Notes under the pieces: generated by a model
What the model saw: the letters and a program-made list of their open reading frames with translations, nothing else
Told to the model about the DNA's origin: nothing
Database searches by the model: none
Origin: Spirosoma profusum
GTDB lineage: Bacteria; Bacteroidota; Bacteroidia; Cytophagales; Spirosomataceae
Reading direction: 5' to 3'
Length of the DNA: 64,000 bases
Assembly (NCBI RefSeq): GCF_014699005.1
Contig: NZ_JACWZY010000001.1
Coordinates: forward strand, 186,001 to 250,000
Shown here: one piece after another, positions 1 to 8,253 of the stretch
Position numbering within the stretch: position 1 is the stretch's first letter
Layout of the letters: each line of letters begins with the position of its first letter
Translations under genes and position numbers: made by a program

Positions 1-572
1 GTGAGGGTACGTTGTTGAGTAGCGAGTTCAGTAGCGCCCTGTTTCCAGTACATAAATTCGTACAGATCAGAAATGTAAGCTGGTTCTTCAGGTGGCGAAA
101 CCAGTAAGTTTCGAAAGTTGGTCGAGACGATTTCGATTTGCCGGAACTGCACCGATTGAAACCCGCTCGATGGTAGCAGGGCCATTCGAAATTTCAGAAA
201 CTGTTCCCGCTCCATACCCATAATCATCACGCCAAACGATTCTTCCAACAGCGTGAAATAGCGATTCAGGCGACCTACACGTGCCACAAAGAAATCGGCG
301 GTCAATACGTCGATGTTGGCAATCTGTTCGACTTCGTGGAGTATTAGCTTGAAATACAGTTCTGTAATCTGGTGATACGTAACGAAAATCAGTTCGTCTG
401 GGTAGGCAGTTTTAGGATTTTGGAGTGATAATAATGTTTCGAGGTGAATGTAATCCCAATACGTCAGGTAATCGGCCTGGAGCAGCCCTTCGAGATACGA
501 AGCCATATCCTGCCCCATAGCTGCGAATTTCTGTTCCAGTTGATTTAGCTTGTCAGTGAGTGAATCGTACAT
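1..572 (-). CDS. kynA: tryptophan 2,3-dioxygenase, N-terminal part (runs off the window)
   Basis: Reading the minus strand from the ATG at 572 gives an open frame to base 1 with no stop, so the C-terminal part lies outside the window. The protein starts MYDSLTDKLNQLEQK. It then shows YWDYIHLETLLSLQNP, DELIFVTYHQITELYFKL and FRMALLPSSGFQSVQFRQIE. These are the signature blocks of haem-dependent tryptophan 2,3-dioxygenase, including the HQ..EL segment and the SGFQS..FR loop that line the haem and substrate pocket. The enzyme oxidises L-tryptophan to N-formylkynurenine, the first step of the kynurenine pathway, in the cytosol. It is divergent from the SDR gene at 672. The family assignment is firm; the haem ligands further downstream cannot be checked. 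Confidence 0.9.
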   Translation of the reverse strand, partial: MYDSLTDKLNQLEQKFAAMGQDMASYLEGLLQADYLTYWDYIHLETLLSLQNPKTAYPDELIFVTYHQITELYFKLILHEVEQIANIDVLTADFFVARVGRLNRYFTLLEESFGVMIMGMEREQFLKFRMALLPSSGFQSVQFRQIEIVSTNFRNLLVSPPEEPAYISDLYEFMYWKQGATELATQQRTL

Positions 573-619
573 GGTTTTGTTGTTATGAAGCGAACGTAAA
601 GGTCGTAAGTCGCTACGTT

Positions 620-645
620 CTTTGCGAACTTTGCGTGTACCTTTG
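620..645 (+). promoter_or_regulatory. possible promoter with triple CTTTGCG-like repeat
   Basis: Between the divergent kynA and SDR genes the word TTTGCG occurs three times at short spacing (from 621, 630 and 642). TACCTTTG at 638-645 matches the Bacteroidota -7 consensus TAnnTTTG, and TTTG at 621-624 is a possible -33 box, although the 13-base spacing is shorter than usual. The call rests on motif matching alone. Confidence 0.3.
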
Positions 646-671
646 CGGCCTTTCTGAACTAAGAATTCTGT

Positions 672-1394
672 ATGAACGTAGAAAATAAAACCGTCATTAT
701 TTCGGGTGCATCGCGGGGAATTGGCCGCGCAACGGCCCTGATGCTGGCTCATCATGGTGCCAACGTAGTGGTTACGGCACGTAACGCCGACGAGCTAACT
801 GCGCTTGAAAAAGAAGCTACGGAGGGCCACGTTCGGGGCAAAATCGTGGCTGTTCCGGGCGATGTGAGCAACGAAGCTGACATGGCTAACGTAGTAAAAA
901 CCACCCTCGAACAGTTTCATCACATCGACGTAGTGATTAACAATGCCGGGTACGGCGTTTTCAAAAACATCGACGAGATTTCGGCCACCGAATGGGACGA
1001 TCTGATGGCGACGAATGTAAAAGGTACGTTCCTGCTGACCAAAGCCGCGCTGCCTTTCCTGAAATCGCAACGTAACGGTCATATCGTAGTGGTTGCCTCC
1101 GACGTAGCAAAACGGACGTTTGCGGGCGGGGCTTTATACACGGCCAGTAAGTATGCACAGGAAGCCTTTACGGGGGCGCTACGTAAGGAAGTTCGTCCCT
1201 ACAACATCAAAGTGACGGGCGTCTACTCTGGTCTGGTCGATTCAAGTTTTCACGCCGAAGGCCACCGGCAGGAGAGTCGGGGAAGCTGGCTCAAAAACGA
1301 GGACATGGCCGAGTCGATGCTGTTCATCGTCAGCCGTCCGGCACACGTAGTGATCGACGAATTCATGGTTCACCCGCTTTCGCAGGAGTACTAG
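672..1394 (+). CDS. short-chain dehydrogenase/reductase (SDR family)
   Basis: The 240-aa protein is a classical SDR of typical length. Residues about 8-17 read IISGASRGIG, the TGxxxGIG nucleotide-binding glycine motif. NNAGYG is the NAG structural motif. YTASKYA carries the catalytic Tyr and Lys, with the catalytic Ser in VVASD. It will be a cytosolic NAD(P)-dependent oxidoreductase; the substrate cannot be read from the sequence. It ends four bases before a strong hairpin that separates it from the convergent aldo/keto reductase gene. Annotation tools often call such proteins 3-ketoacyl-ACP reductase, but nothing here supports a role in fatty acid synthesis. Confidence 0.88.
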   Translation: MNVENKTVIISGASRGIGRATALMLAHHGANVVVTARNADELTALEKEATEGHVRGKIVAVPGDVSNEADMANVVKTTLEQFHHIDVVINNAGYGVFKNIDEISATEWDDLMATNVKGTFLLTKAALPFLKSQRNGHIVVVASDVAKRTFAGGALYTASKYAQEAFTGALRKEVRPYNIKVTGVYSGLVDSSFHAEGHRQESRGSWLKNEDMAESMLFIVSRPAHVVIDEFMVHPLSQEY

Positions 1395-1397
1395 GGG

Positions 1398-1457
1398 ATG
1401 TATGAAGTAGGATATATGATGCAGCAACTCATGCATCATATATCCTACTTCATACAT
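1398..1457. terminator. bidirectional hairpin terminator between convergent genes
   Basis: A perfect inverted repeat has 26-base arms (1398-1423 and 1432-1457) and an 8-base loop. It fills the space between the SDR stop at 1394 and the aldo/keto reductase stop at 1464, so it can stop transcription from both sides. Neither side has a long T-run, so termination would depend on the very stable stem. Confidence 0.8.
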
Positions 1458-1463
1458 AAACCA

Positions 1464-2435
1464 TTATTGGCTCCAGCTCGTTGGCGTCCTATCCCAACGG
1501 TGGCCTTTCAGGTCACGGAGCGATTCAGGAGTGAGAGCATTGCCATCGCTGGCGGCAATGTTGGCTTCTACGTTCCGTATCTGACGCATACCCGGAATGG
1601 TCGTGTGAACATCGGGATTGCTCAGAATGAAACGTAGCGCCATTTCGGGCATAGTCATCCCGTTTGGAATGAGTGGCTTTAACGCTTCAGCATGGTCGAC
1701 GCTGGCGTTGAGATTTTCCGGAACAAAATACGTAGAACGCCAGTCATTGGCCGGAAACGTCGTTTCTTTCGTCAACGTACCCGTAAGCGTTCCTTCATCG
1801 AACGGTACGCGGGCAATCACTCCGATGTTCAATTCCCGGCAAAGCGGGAATAAGTTGTCTTCGGGATTTTGATCGAAAATATTGTAGATAACCTGAACAG
1901 CATCGATCAGCCGGGTACGTAGCGTATTGAGGCAATTCTCTGGCTCCCAGCGATTAACCGATACGCCCCACGCCTGCACTTTCCCCTGTTGTGTGAGTTT
2001 GGTAATGGCCTCTTTCCATTCATCCTGCTCAGCCCAGCCGTCTTCCCAAACGTGAAACTGCTGTAAGTCAATTGTTTCGACGCCAAGATTTTTCAGGCTT
2101 TTTTCGGTGTATTCTACGATATAATCCGCCGGAAAAACATCGCTCAGCTTATAGTCAGGCCTTGAAGGCCATTTGCGGTTTTTGGGCGGAATTTTGGTAG
2201 CTGCGTACAGTTTTTTATCAGGATGATTTTTCAGGAGCTGGTTCAACACTTCTTCGCTGACACCATCGCCATACGCCCAGGCCGTGTCGAAAAAGTTGCA
2301 GCCCAATTCTACGGAGCGTTCGAGGGCGCGAAGAACCTCCTGTTTATCGGAGCCTGTCCAGCCGGCCAGCCCCCACATACCGTAACCAATTTCAGAAACC
2401 TGCCAGCCCGTTCGGCCAAATGTGCGATAGTTCAT
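1464..2435 (-). CDS. aldo/keto reductase
   Basis: The 323-aa protein has the usual length and (beta/alpha)8 pattern of aldo/keto reductases. The N-terminus MNYRTFGRTGWQVSEIGYG is the family's opening strand. FFDTAWAYGDG..SE supplies the catalytic Asp and Tyr, AATKIPP the catalytic Lys and QFHVWEDGW the catalytic His position. NAD(P)H-dependent reduction of an aldehyde or ketone in the cytosol is expected; the substrate is unknown. The gene starts about 100 bases upstream of the divergent ABM monooxygenase gene, so the two may share a control region. Confidence 0.88.
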   Translation of the reverse strand: MNYRTFGRTGWQVSEIGYGMWGLAGWTGSDKQEVLRALERSVELGCNFFDTAWAYGDGVSEEVLNQLLKNHPDKKLYAATKIPPKNRKWPSRPDYKLSDVFPADYIVEYTEKSLKNLGVETIDLQQFHVWEDGWAEQDEWKEAITKLTQQGKVQAWGVSVNRWEPENCLNTLRTRLIDAVQVIYNIFDQNPEDNLFPLCRELNIGVIARVPFDEGTLTGTLTKETTFPANDWRSTYFVPENLNASVDHAEALKPLIPNGMTMPEMALRFILSNPDVHTTIPGMRQIRNVEANIAASDGNALTPESLRDLKGHRWDRTPTSWSQ

Positions 2436-2538
2436 AGTTTAATGAAAAATGAATACCGGATCGCCGGTGCGATGAAAAATGAAAAGCAAAGGCTATCTTG
2501 TTTTTAACCGCAATTGAAAACCATTATTCATTAAAACT

Positions 2539-2835
2539 ATGCTCGTTCGTATTGTTCGCATGACGTTCCAGCCGGATAAGCTGGCCGATTTTCAGGCTAT
2601 TTTCGATACGTCGAAACAACAGATTCGGGCATTCCCCGGAAATTACCACCTCGAACTTCTCCGCGACCCCGACCAACCCAATGTTCGCATGACGTACAGT
2701 TTATGGGAATCAGCGGATGCTCTTGAAGCCTACCGACGTAGTGAATTGTTTCGAACAACCTGGGCCGCTACCAAAGTGCTATTCACGGAGCGAGCCGTAG
2801 CGTTTTCGGCAGAGAAACTGGAGGAAGTAACGTAG
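2539..2835 (+). CDS. antibiotic biosynthesis monooxygenase (ABM) domain protein
   Basis: This 98-aa protein begins MLVRIVRMTFQPDKLADFQAIF and contains FPGNYHLELLRDPDQPN and YSLWESADALEAYRRSELFR. These are the beta-alpha-beta-beta pattern and the W-x-S/D...Y..S motif of the dimeric ferredoxin-like ABM fold (YgiN/HmoB type). Members act as cofactor-independent quinol monooxygenases or haem-degrading enzymes, and many are uncharacterised. The length is normal for a single domain. It sits divergent from an aldo/keto reductase, which hints at redox or detoxification work, but the substrate is not known. Confidence 0.75.
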   Translation: MLVRIVRMTFQPDKLADFQAIFDTSKQQIRAFPGNYHLELLRDPDQPNVRMTYSLWESADALEAYRRSELFRTTWAATKVLFTERAVAFSAEKLEEVT

Positions 2836-3019
2836 CAGTTTCGTCGTACCATTGGTTGCTACGTTGTCTGATGCTGAAATCTTGTTTTCTTTATCTCTTA
2901 GGTTTTGGTCAAACGTTTGAAATTCAGTATACTTATACTGATTTTAGCCGCCGTGCTACGTTGCCTCTATAGGTATAATTACGGAACTGAGTTCTTATTG
3001 GAAGGGTAACTTAATCGCT

Positions 3020-6000
3020 ATGCGTTGCTCGTGCTTCATCGGTTGGATAACTGTCGTTCTGCTGCTAGGATCGACCCTGCTGGCTTATGGGCAAACAACC
3101 ACACTAACCGGACACGTAGTAGATGCCACGACGGGAAAACCCATGCCGTTTGCCAACGTCTATGTGAACGGAACAACGCGTGGCGCAATCGCCGACGAAA
3201 ACGGCTTTTATACGTTGGCTGGTATACCGCTGGGTACGGTCGAAATTGCGGCTTCGTTTGTTGGATATCAACCCACAAAGAATACATATCGATTCGACAA
3301 TGCGACACCCCAAAAGGCGAATTTCCGCCTGAAACCGAGCGAACAAACTCTCAATGCTGTAACCGTCCGCGGCAATCCGAAGCGTTGGGAACGCCATTTA
3401 CGTCAGTTTAAAAAGCAACTTTTCGGCGAGCCATTTGGCGGACAATGTCTTCTTGTAAACAGCGAGGTCCTCAATTTTAAAGAAGATAGAGAACATCTGT
3501 ATGCAACGGCTACAGAGCCGTTGATTATTGAAAATCAGGCGATAGGTTACCGTCTGATCTATGATTTACAGCATTTTGATGCTACGGGAGAGGGAGTTTT
3601 TTATGCCGGAAATGCCCGTTTTGAGGAACTGAAACCTGAGAACGAACGGCAAGCCAACCGATTTCGACGTAATCAGCTCACTGCTTACAAAGGATCTATT
3701 CGCCATTTAATGGCCAGCTTGACCGATAATTCGTTCGAGCAGGCAGGTTTTCTGGTCTATCAGGAAGATATCACCAAAACGATGTCCCTCGAACGTCGGT
3801 CAATTACTCTTGCGGCTATGGTCAACGACTATAAGCGCCTGATTCCGATTAAGGTTTCTACGTTGATTCAACCCGGTCGTTTATCGACCGAACGGCGGCT
3901 GGTTTCGCCCATGAAACTGATCATTTTCAATACGAATGCCTTCTCATCGTACTCGCCTTATCCCGACGCGCGTTACGCTTATTCTGAAATGAAACTGCCT
4001 AACGGTCAGCTGCAAATGACTGTCGATGGCGTTATCACGATGCCTGAAGGTATGGAAGTAAAAGGCTCAATGGGTAATGACCGGCTATCGACTATGTTGC
4101 CAGCCGACTGGAAGCCCGAAGGTAATGAGAAGGAGACGCTTACAAACGGGCCATTGGCTATTCAGGGAAAACTCGCACCACCCGACGCCCGCATGGGACG
4201 TATCACTACCGCTTTCAACGAGCGATTCAAGGTGCTGGCCCCGCTAGTATTTGTGCACATTGATAAGCCCTTCTACGCCACCGGCGACCGACTCTGGATG
4301 AGTACGTATCTACTCGACGCTGCCAGTTACCAGCGGCCCGGTGGTGAAACGGCTATTCATGTCGATTTGCTTACATCGGCTGGCAACCTTGTGCAGCATC
4401 AGTGGGTACGTATAGTCGATGGAAGGGGTGAGGGTAATTTTCGCCTGTCGGATACGCTCGCGACGGGAACGTATCGTTTACGCGCCTATACCGATGAAGA
4501 TGATGCCCAGCGACGCCCTGCTTTCGAACGATATGTAGCTGTTTACAACCTGTTTCAGAACAACATATCGTTACGTACCGACTCCGTTACTCAGCAATTA
4601 GACATTCAGATTTTGCCGGAAGGAGGCCGCTGGTTTGTGGGATTACCGGCACGGTTGGGTGTAAAAATTGTACAACCCAATGGGCACGGCTTGTCCATTG
4701 CAGGACGTATCGTCGATGATCTGGGAGCAGAAGTGGTACGTTTCAAAACCAATCAACAGGGAATGACTAGTGTGTTGATGGAGCCAAAAGCGCAGCATAC
4801 GTACTACGCCGACGTAACGTATAACAACCAATCTCAACGTGTTCCTCTGCCCAAACCGGAAACCGAAGGAATTTTGCTTTCTGCCGATGCAATCAGTGAC
4901 ACTACTCGCCTGGCGTTGACCGTAATGAGTACGAATAAAGCCGTTAGCGACTCCGTGTACATGCTGATTCAGCAGCGCGGTCGGGTAATCGATCAACGAA
5001 AAATTCTGTTGCAAAATGGCGTAGCGAAGGTAAGTCTACCCATGATGACCTGGTTGCCGGGACTTACGCAAATAACTCTTTACGATGCCATCGCTAAGCC
5101 TCAAGCCGAGCGGTTAGTTTTTGTGCCCGAATTTATTGCGCCGGTGCGTGTGCTGATAGGATTCAACAAAACGCGGTATCAGCCACGTGAACAGGCCATC
5201 CTAAGTGTCAATCTGAACGATAATGGATTACCGGCGCTGGCCGCTTTATCGGCGTCGATTACCGATGCCGGGCAAGTGCCCAACGACAGTGCCGATGCTA
5301 CGTTCCAGACGCATTTGTTGCTAACGGGCGAGTTGCGCGGACGTATCGAAAATCCCAACCAGTACGTGGTGAATCTCTCTGCCGAAACCCGACAGGCGCT
5401 GGACGATCTGCTCCTGACGCAGGGGTGGCGACGAGTGAGTGGCACGCCAGAAACGGAACAGCTTGGTGGCGTTTCGCTGATTGGGCGTATTTTGAATGCG
5501 AAAAACCAACCAATACCTGGAGCGCAGATCATGGTGGCGTCGACAGCTGCTGGGCAATCGTTCGTAAAATCGGCTGGTGCAGATGAAAAAGGGCGATTCC
5601 GATTGGCGGGTATGGCCATTACTGATACTATTCAATTAATGACGCAACTCACTGATCGTCAGTTGAAAGATATTCCGGCTAAAGAAGCCTTTCTGGTTCA
5701 GGAAAGACCAGGTAAACTGTGGGAATCTGGTAAAACAACCACTGCCCCAAACTGGTCGACATTGCGGGCTCAACTGGAAGCTGCCCGAATTCGGCAGGAA
5801 GCAAACACCGATTTTTACCGCGATAAAACGGTGAAAGTGTTGAAAGAAGTGACGGTTCGAGCGCGAAAAAATGATGAACGCCCTGATGATATTAAACGGC
5901 GTAGTTTGCACAATGAGGCTGATGCCGTTCTTGTGTTCGATGACAAATCGCCAAACTACCCAAATCTATACGAAATGATCCAGGGACGATTGGCGGGCGT

Positions 6001-6577
6001 GACGGTTACCCGAACCAGTCCGCCACCAGGCGGGTCAGCACCGCCTGGATATCAGGTTCTTATACGGGGCGTGAGTAGTTTTAAAAGTGGTACACAGCCA
6101 CTCTACTTACTCGATGGCATGCCCATTCAGGACCCTGATGGAACGGCTTTGCTAAGCTTCAATCCGGGCGATATCGAACGTGTCGAAGTGTTGAAAAATG
6201 CTGGTACAGCTGGTATATATGGGGTTCGGGGAGGTAATGGCGTTATTGCTTTTTACTCCAAAAGCGCACGTTCCATGCAGGGAAGCGGAAAACCCAAAGC
6301 GGGAATGACTCCGATTCAGTTCATTGGCTACCCGTCGGTGCAGCGCGAGTTCTACGTCCCACGCTACAATACAGAAGTAACGACCGACTCCATCTCTGGC
6401 CCCGTCGATTACCGGGACGTATTGTATTGGAAACCACTGATGCAAACCGACAGCCAGGGGCACAGCCAGCTACGTTTTCCGCTATCGGACGTAGTGCGGA
6501 CCTTACGTGTGGTGATACAGGGCGTTACCGCCGATGGTCGTCCGGTGCTGGGTGTTCAGTTGGTTCGGGTTCAATAA
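3020..6577 (+). CDS. secreted CarboxypepD_reg / MG2-like / TonB-plug protein without a beta-barrel
   Basis: The 1185-aa protein has a signal peptide (MRCSCFIGWITVVLLLGSTLL, cleaved near YGQ). Residues about 27-110 are a CarboxypepD_reg-like domain with FANVYVNGTTRGAIADENG. Near residues 410-510 FVHIDKPFYATGDRLW and the stretch ending TYRLRAYTD resemble an alpha-2-macroglobulin MG2 domain. A second regulatory-like beta domain follows at about 820-880 (GRILNAKNQPIPGAQIMV). Near the C-terminus a TonB-receptor plug domain (VLIRGVSSFKSGTQPLYLLDG, then IERVEVLKNAGTAGIYG) is followed by only about 90 residues. There is no room for a 22-strand barrel, so it cannot be a classical transporter. Proteins of this layout are common in Bacteroidota; their role is unknown. 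It stands alone between short intergenic regions. Confidence 0.8.
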   Translation: MRCSCFIGWITVVLLLGSTLLAYGQTTTLTGHVVDATTGKPMPFANVYVNGTTRGAIADENGFYTLAGIPLGTVEIAASFVGYQPTKNTYRFDNATPQKANFRLKPSEQTLNAVTVRGNPKRWERHLRQFKKQLFGEPFGGQCLLVNSEVLNFKEDREHLYATATEPLIIENQAIGYRLIYDLQHFDATGEGVFYAGNARFEELKPENERQANRFRRNQLTAYKGSIRHLMASLTDNSFEQAGFLVYQEDITKTMSLERRSITLAAMVNDYKRLIPIKVSTLIQPGRLSTERRLVSPMKLIIFNTNAFSSYSPYPDARYAYSEMKLPNGQLQMTVDGVITMPEGMEVKGSMGNDRLSTMLPADWKPEGNEKETLTNGPLAIQGKLAPPDARMGRITTAFNERFKVLAPLVFVHIDKPFYATGDRLWMSTYLLDAASYQRPGGETAIHVDLLTSAGNLVQHQWVRIVDGRGEGNFRLSDTLATGTYRLRAYTDEDDAQRRPAFERYVAVYNLFQNNISLRTDSVTQQLDIQILPEGGRWFVGLPARLGVKIVQPNGHGLSIAGRIVDDLGAEVVRFKTNQQGMTSVLMEPKAQHTYYADVTYNNQSQRVPLPKPETEGILLSADAISDTTRLALTVMSTNKAVSDSVYMLIQQRGRVIDQRKILLQNGVAKVSLPMMTWLPGLTQITLYDAIAKPQAERLVFVPEFIAPVRVLIGFNKTRYQPREQAILSVNLNDNGLPALAALSASITDAGQVPNDSADATFQTHLLLTGELRGRIENPNQYVVNLSAETRQALDDLLLTQGWRRVSGTPETEQLGGVSLIGRILNAKNQPIPGAQIMVASTAAGQSFVKSAGADEKGRFRLAGMAITDTIQLMTQLTDRQLKDIPAKEAFLVQERPGKLWESGKTTTAPNWSTLRAQLEAARIRQEANTDFYRDKTVKVLKEVTVRARKNDERPDDIKRRSLHNEADAVLVFDDKSPNYPNLYEMIQGRLAGVTVTRTSPPPGGSAPPGYQVLIRGVSSFKSGTQPLYLLDGMPIQDPDGTALLSFNPGDIERVEVLKNAGTAGIYGVRGGNGVIAFYSKSARSMQGSGKPKAGMTPIQFIGYPSVQREFYVPRYNTEVTTDSISGPVDYRDVLYWKPLMQTDSQGHSQLRFPLSDVVRTLRVVIQGVTADGRPVLGVQLVRVQ

Positions 6578-6586
6578 CGTAGTGAC

Positions 6587-7108
6587 TTACTTTCCCCAGG
6601 TGGGTGTCGGTGTAGAGGAGTCGAACAGCTCATCGATGTAGTAACTTCGCCGGGGGCGTTTATCGCATTCGTCGTCCCCAATCGGGTAACGGCACGTAGC
6701 ATACACCGTTACGTTGTCAGGATTCATCAGACTTATGAAAGCACCGTTCGGAAATTTATCGGTTTTGTGCGCACGGTTAAGCAGACAATGACCTAATTCG
6801 TGAAATATCAGACATTCCCGCTCCTGCTGGCTGGCCTTCTGCCAACAGAAATCGTCGATATTCAGAACGATACGTGGTGTTTTCCCCGGAATACATTCTC
6901 CGCAGACATCTTCTCCTAAAGTAGTTCCAAACGTAACGATCAGATTATTAGTAGCCACCGTTTTGTTACGTTGCTGGGCTTCCTGACGAAATGCCAGAAT
7001 GAACGGCTCAACCTCGGCTGGTACGTTGTACTGAGGAGGTTCAGGCTGTGAATTGCTCTGACAACTTAACAGGCTAATCAGCAGGAAAAAGACCAGCAAC
7101 TTATACAT
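6587..7108 (-). CDS. lipoprotein with HExxH-type zinc-binding motif (putative metalloprotease-like)
   Basis: The 173-aa protein starts MYKLLVFFLLISLLSCQS, a lipoprotein signal with lipobox LLSC, so it should be anchored in a membrane after cleavage. The middle contains FHELGHCLLNR, which fits the zincin pattern HExxH followed by a possible third ligand, and SLMNPD resembles a Met-turn. Four further cysteines (CGEC, FCW, TCR) could form disulphides. Proteins of this sort resemble matrixin-like or putative metallopeptidases of Bacteroidota, but proteolytic activity is only inferred from the motif. Convergent with the gene ending at 6577, only nine bases apart. Confidence 0.7.
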   Translation of the reverse strand: MYKLLVFFLLISLLSCQSNSQPEPPQYNVPAEVEPFILAFRQEAQQRNKTVATNNLIVTFGTTLGEDVCGECIPGKTPRIVLNIDDFCWQKASQQERECLIFHELGHCLLNRAHKTDKFPNGAFISLMNPDNVTVYATCRYPIGDDECDKRPRRSYYIDELFDSSTPTPTWGK

Positions 7109-7115
7109 AAAGCCA

Positions 7116-7625
7116 TTAGGAAAACGTCATAACGTAGTACTGACAAAGAAACGTCTGGCCAAACTCATGAATCTGTCGCTGATACGTTGGCTGGAATCCG
7201 TAACGTTCGTAAAAAGCCATTAGCTTCGGTCGCGTAGCATCCGTTTCGAGTTGTAACGTAGTGATTCCCCGTTTAAGACATTCCGTTCGACAGAAATTAA
7301 TAATATGACTGAATAGATTTTGTCCGGCAAAAGGTCGGCGAATAGCGAGTTTATGGATGAAGCCGGACATATTGGGCGGTACGTCGGGCCAGAATAGCGG
7401 ATCTTCCCATTGAAGAATCAGGACGGCGGCTGGTTCAGGCGCTTTACCCACTTCTTCTGCATACATCACGTAGAGATTGCCTGTGGTGTATTGATCCAGT
7501 AAGTTTTCGGGCGTAAGCGTATGAATTTCCCAAAGCTCCTGATTATTGTCAACGAGCCATTGACCCACTTCGCCCATGATGTCGATAGCCAGATCGGGTT
7601 GGTCGTTACGGAAAGAAAAAGTCAT
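7116..7625 (-). CDS. GNAT family N-acetyltransferase
   Basis: I start at ATG 7625 (MTFSFRNDQPDLAIDIMGEV), giving 169 aa. A longer open frame reaches 7739 but would overlap the divergent gene at 7718, and its extra 38 residues look non-coding. The C-terminal half carries the GNAT acetyl-CoA site: FIHKLAIRRPFAGQNLF (R/Q-x-x-G-x-G/A loop) and LETDATRPKLMAFYERYGF (motif B). A cytosolic acetyl transfer to an amine is expected; the acceptor is unknown. The stop is seven bases from the start of the lipoprotein gene downstream, so the two may be co-transcribed. Confidence 0.78.
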   Translation of the reverse strand: MTFSFRNDQPDLAIDIMGEVGQWLVDNNQELWEIHTLTPENLLDQYTTGNLYVMYAEEVGKAPEPAAVLILQWEDPLFWPDVPPNMSGFIHKLAIRRPFAGQNLFSHIINFCRTECLKRGITTLQLETDATRPKLMAFYERYGFQPTYQRQIHEFGQTFLCQYYVMTFS

Positions 7626-7717
7626 GGATGGTACGTTACTATCGTTCAGGTTGGCAAAATGACCGCTGATGCTACGTTTGAGTTTAACATTTAGCGACGT
7701 TGGCAAGTTAAGCACGT

Positions 7718-8179
7718 ATGACGAAACTAAACAAAACAATCTTGCCTGCGCTGGGTAGCGGCCTGGTAGGAGCTACGGTGCTGACAGCGCTTCATGAAAC
7801 GGCTCGCCAGTTCATTGACGAGGCCCCTCGTGCTGACATTCTTGGCGAACGTGCCATCAAAAAAGGGCTGAAAAAAGCGAAACTGAAAGTCCCTCCTAAA
7901 GATGAACTCTATTTCTGGACGTTGGGTGGTGATCTGCTTTCTAATGCGTTGTATTATAGCCTGGTTGGGCTGGCGAAACCAAAACATGCCGTACTGGCGG
8001 GTGCTACGTTGGGACTGGCTGCCGGAGCCGGAGCCGTAGGGTTACCCGGTCCGATGGGCTTGGGAACAGCTCCCAGCAGTCGGACGACAGCAACGGCTGC
8101 CATGACGGTAGGCTGGTATCTGATTGGAGGATTGGCAACAGCGGGGGCTTACTTGCTGCTGAAGCGTCGACTACGATAA
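7718..8179 (+). CDS. hypothetical membrane protein
   Basis: The 153-aa product is not one I recognise. An N-terminal hydrophobic segment (LPALGSGLVGATVLTALHET) is followed by a charged, lysine-rich stretch (about 45-65) and then three hydrophobic stretches. The first is WTLGGDLLSNALYYSLVGLA, the second a Gly/Ala-rich AVLAGATLGLAAGAGAVGL, and the last GWYLIGGLATAGAYLLL before a basic KRRLR tail. Four membrane segments with a cytosolic basic end are likely. It is divergent from the GNAT gene and followed by a hairpin. Codon use matches its neighbours, so it is probably a real gene. Confidence 0.65.
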   Translation: MTKLNKTILPALGSGLVGATVLTALHETARQFIDEAPRADILGERAIKKGLKKAKLKVPPKDELYFWTLGGDLLSNALYYSLVGLAKPKHAVLAGATLGLAAGAGAVGLPGPMGLGTAPSSRTTATAAMTVGWYLIGGLATAGAYLLLKRRLR

Positions 8180-8187
8180 AATGCAGC

Positions 8188-8228
8188 TATTTATGACGCT
8201 TCAGATGGATAACCAAGTGTCATAAATA
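8188..8228. terminator. hairpin terminator between convergent genes
   Basis: Arms TATTTATGACGCTT (8188-8201) and AAGTGTCATAAATA (8215-8228) pair with one mismatch around a 13-base loop. The hairpin separates the membrane protein gene, stop at 8179, from the convergent GMC oxidoreductase gene, stop at 8254. Confidence 0.65.
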
Positions 8229-8253
8229 ACTACATTTCAGCAGATACGGAAAA

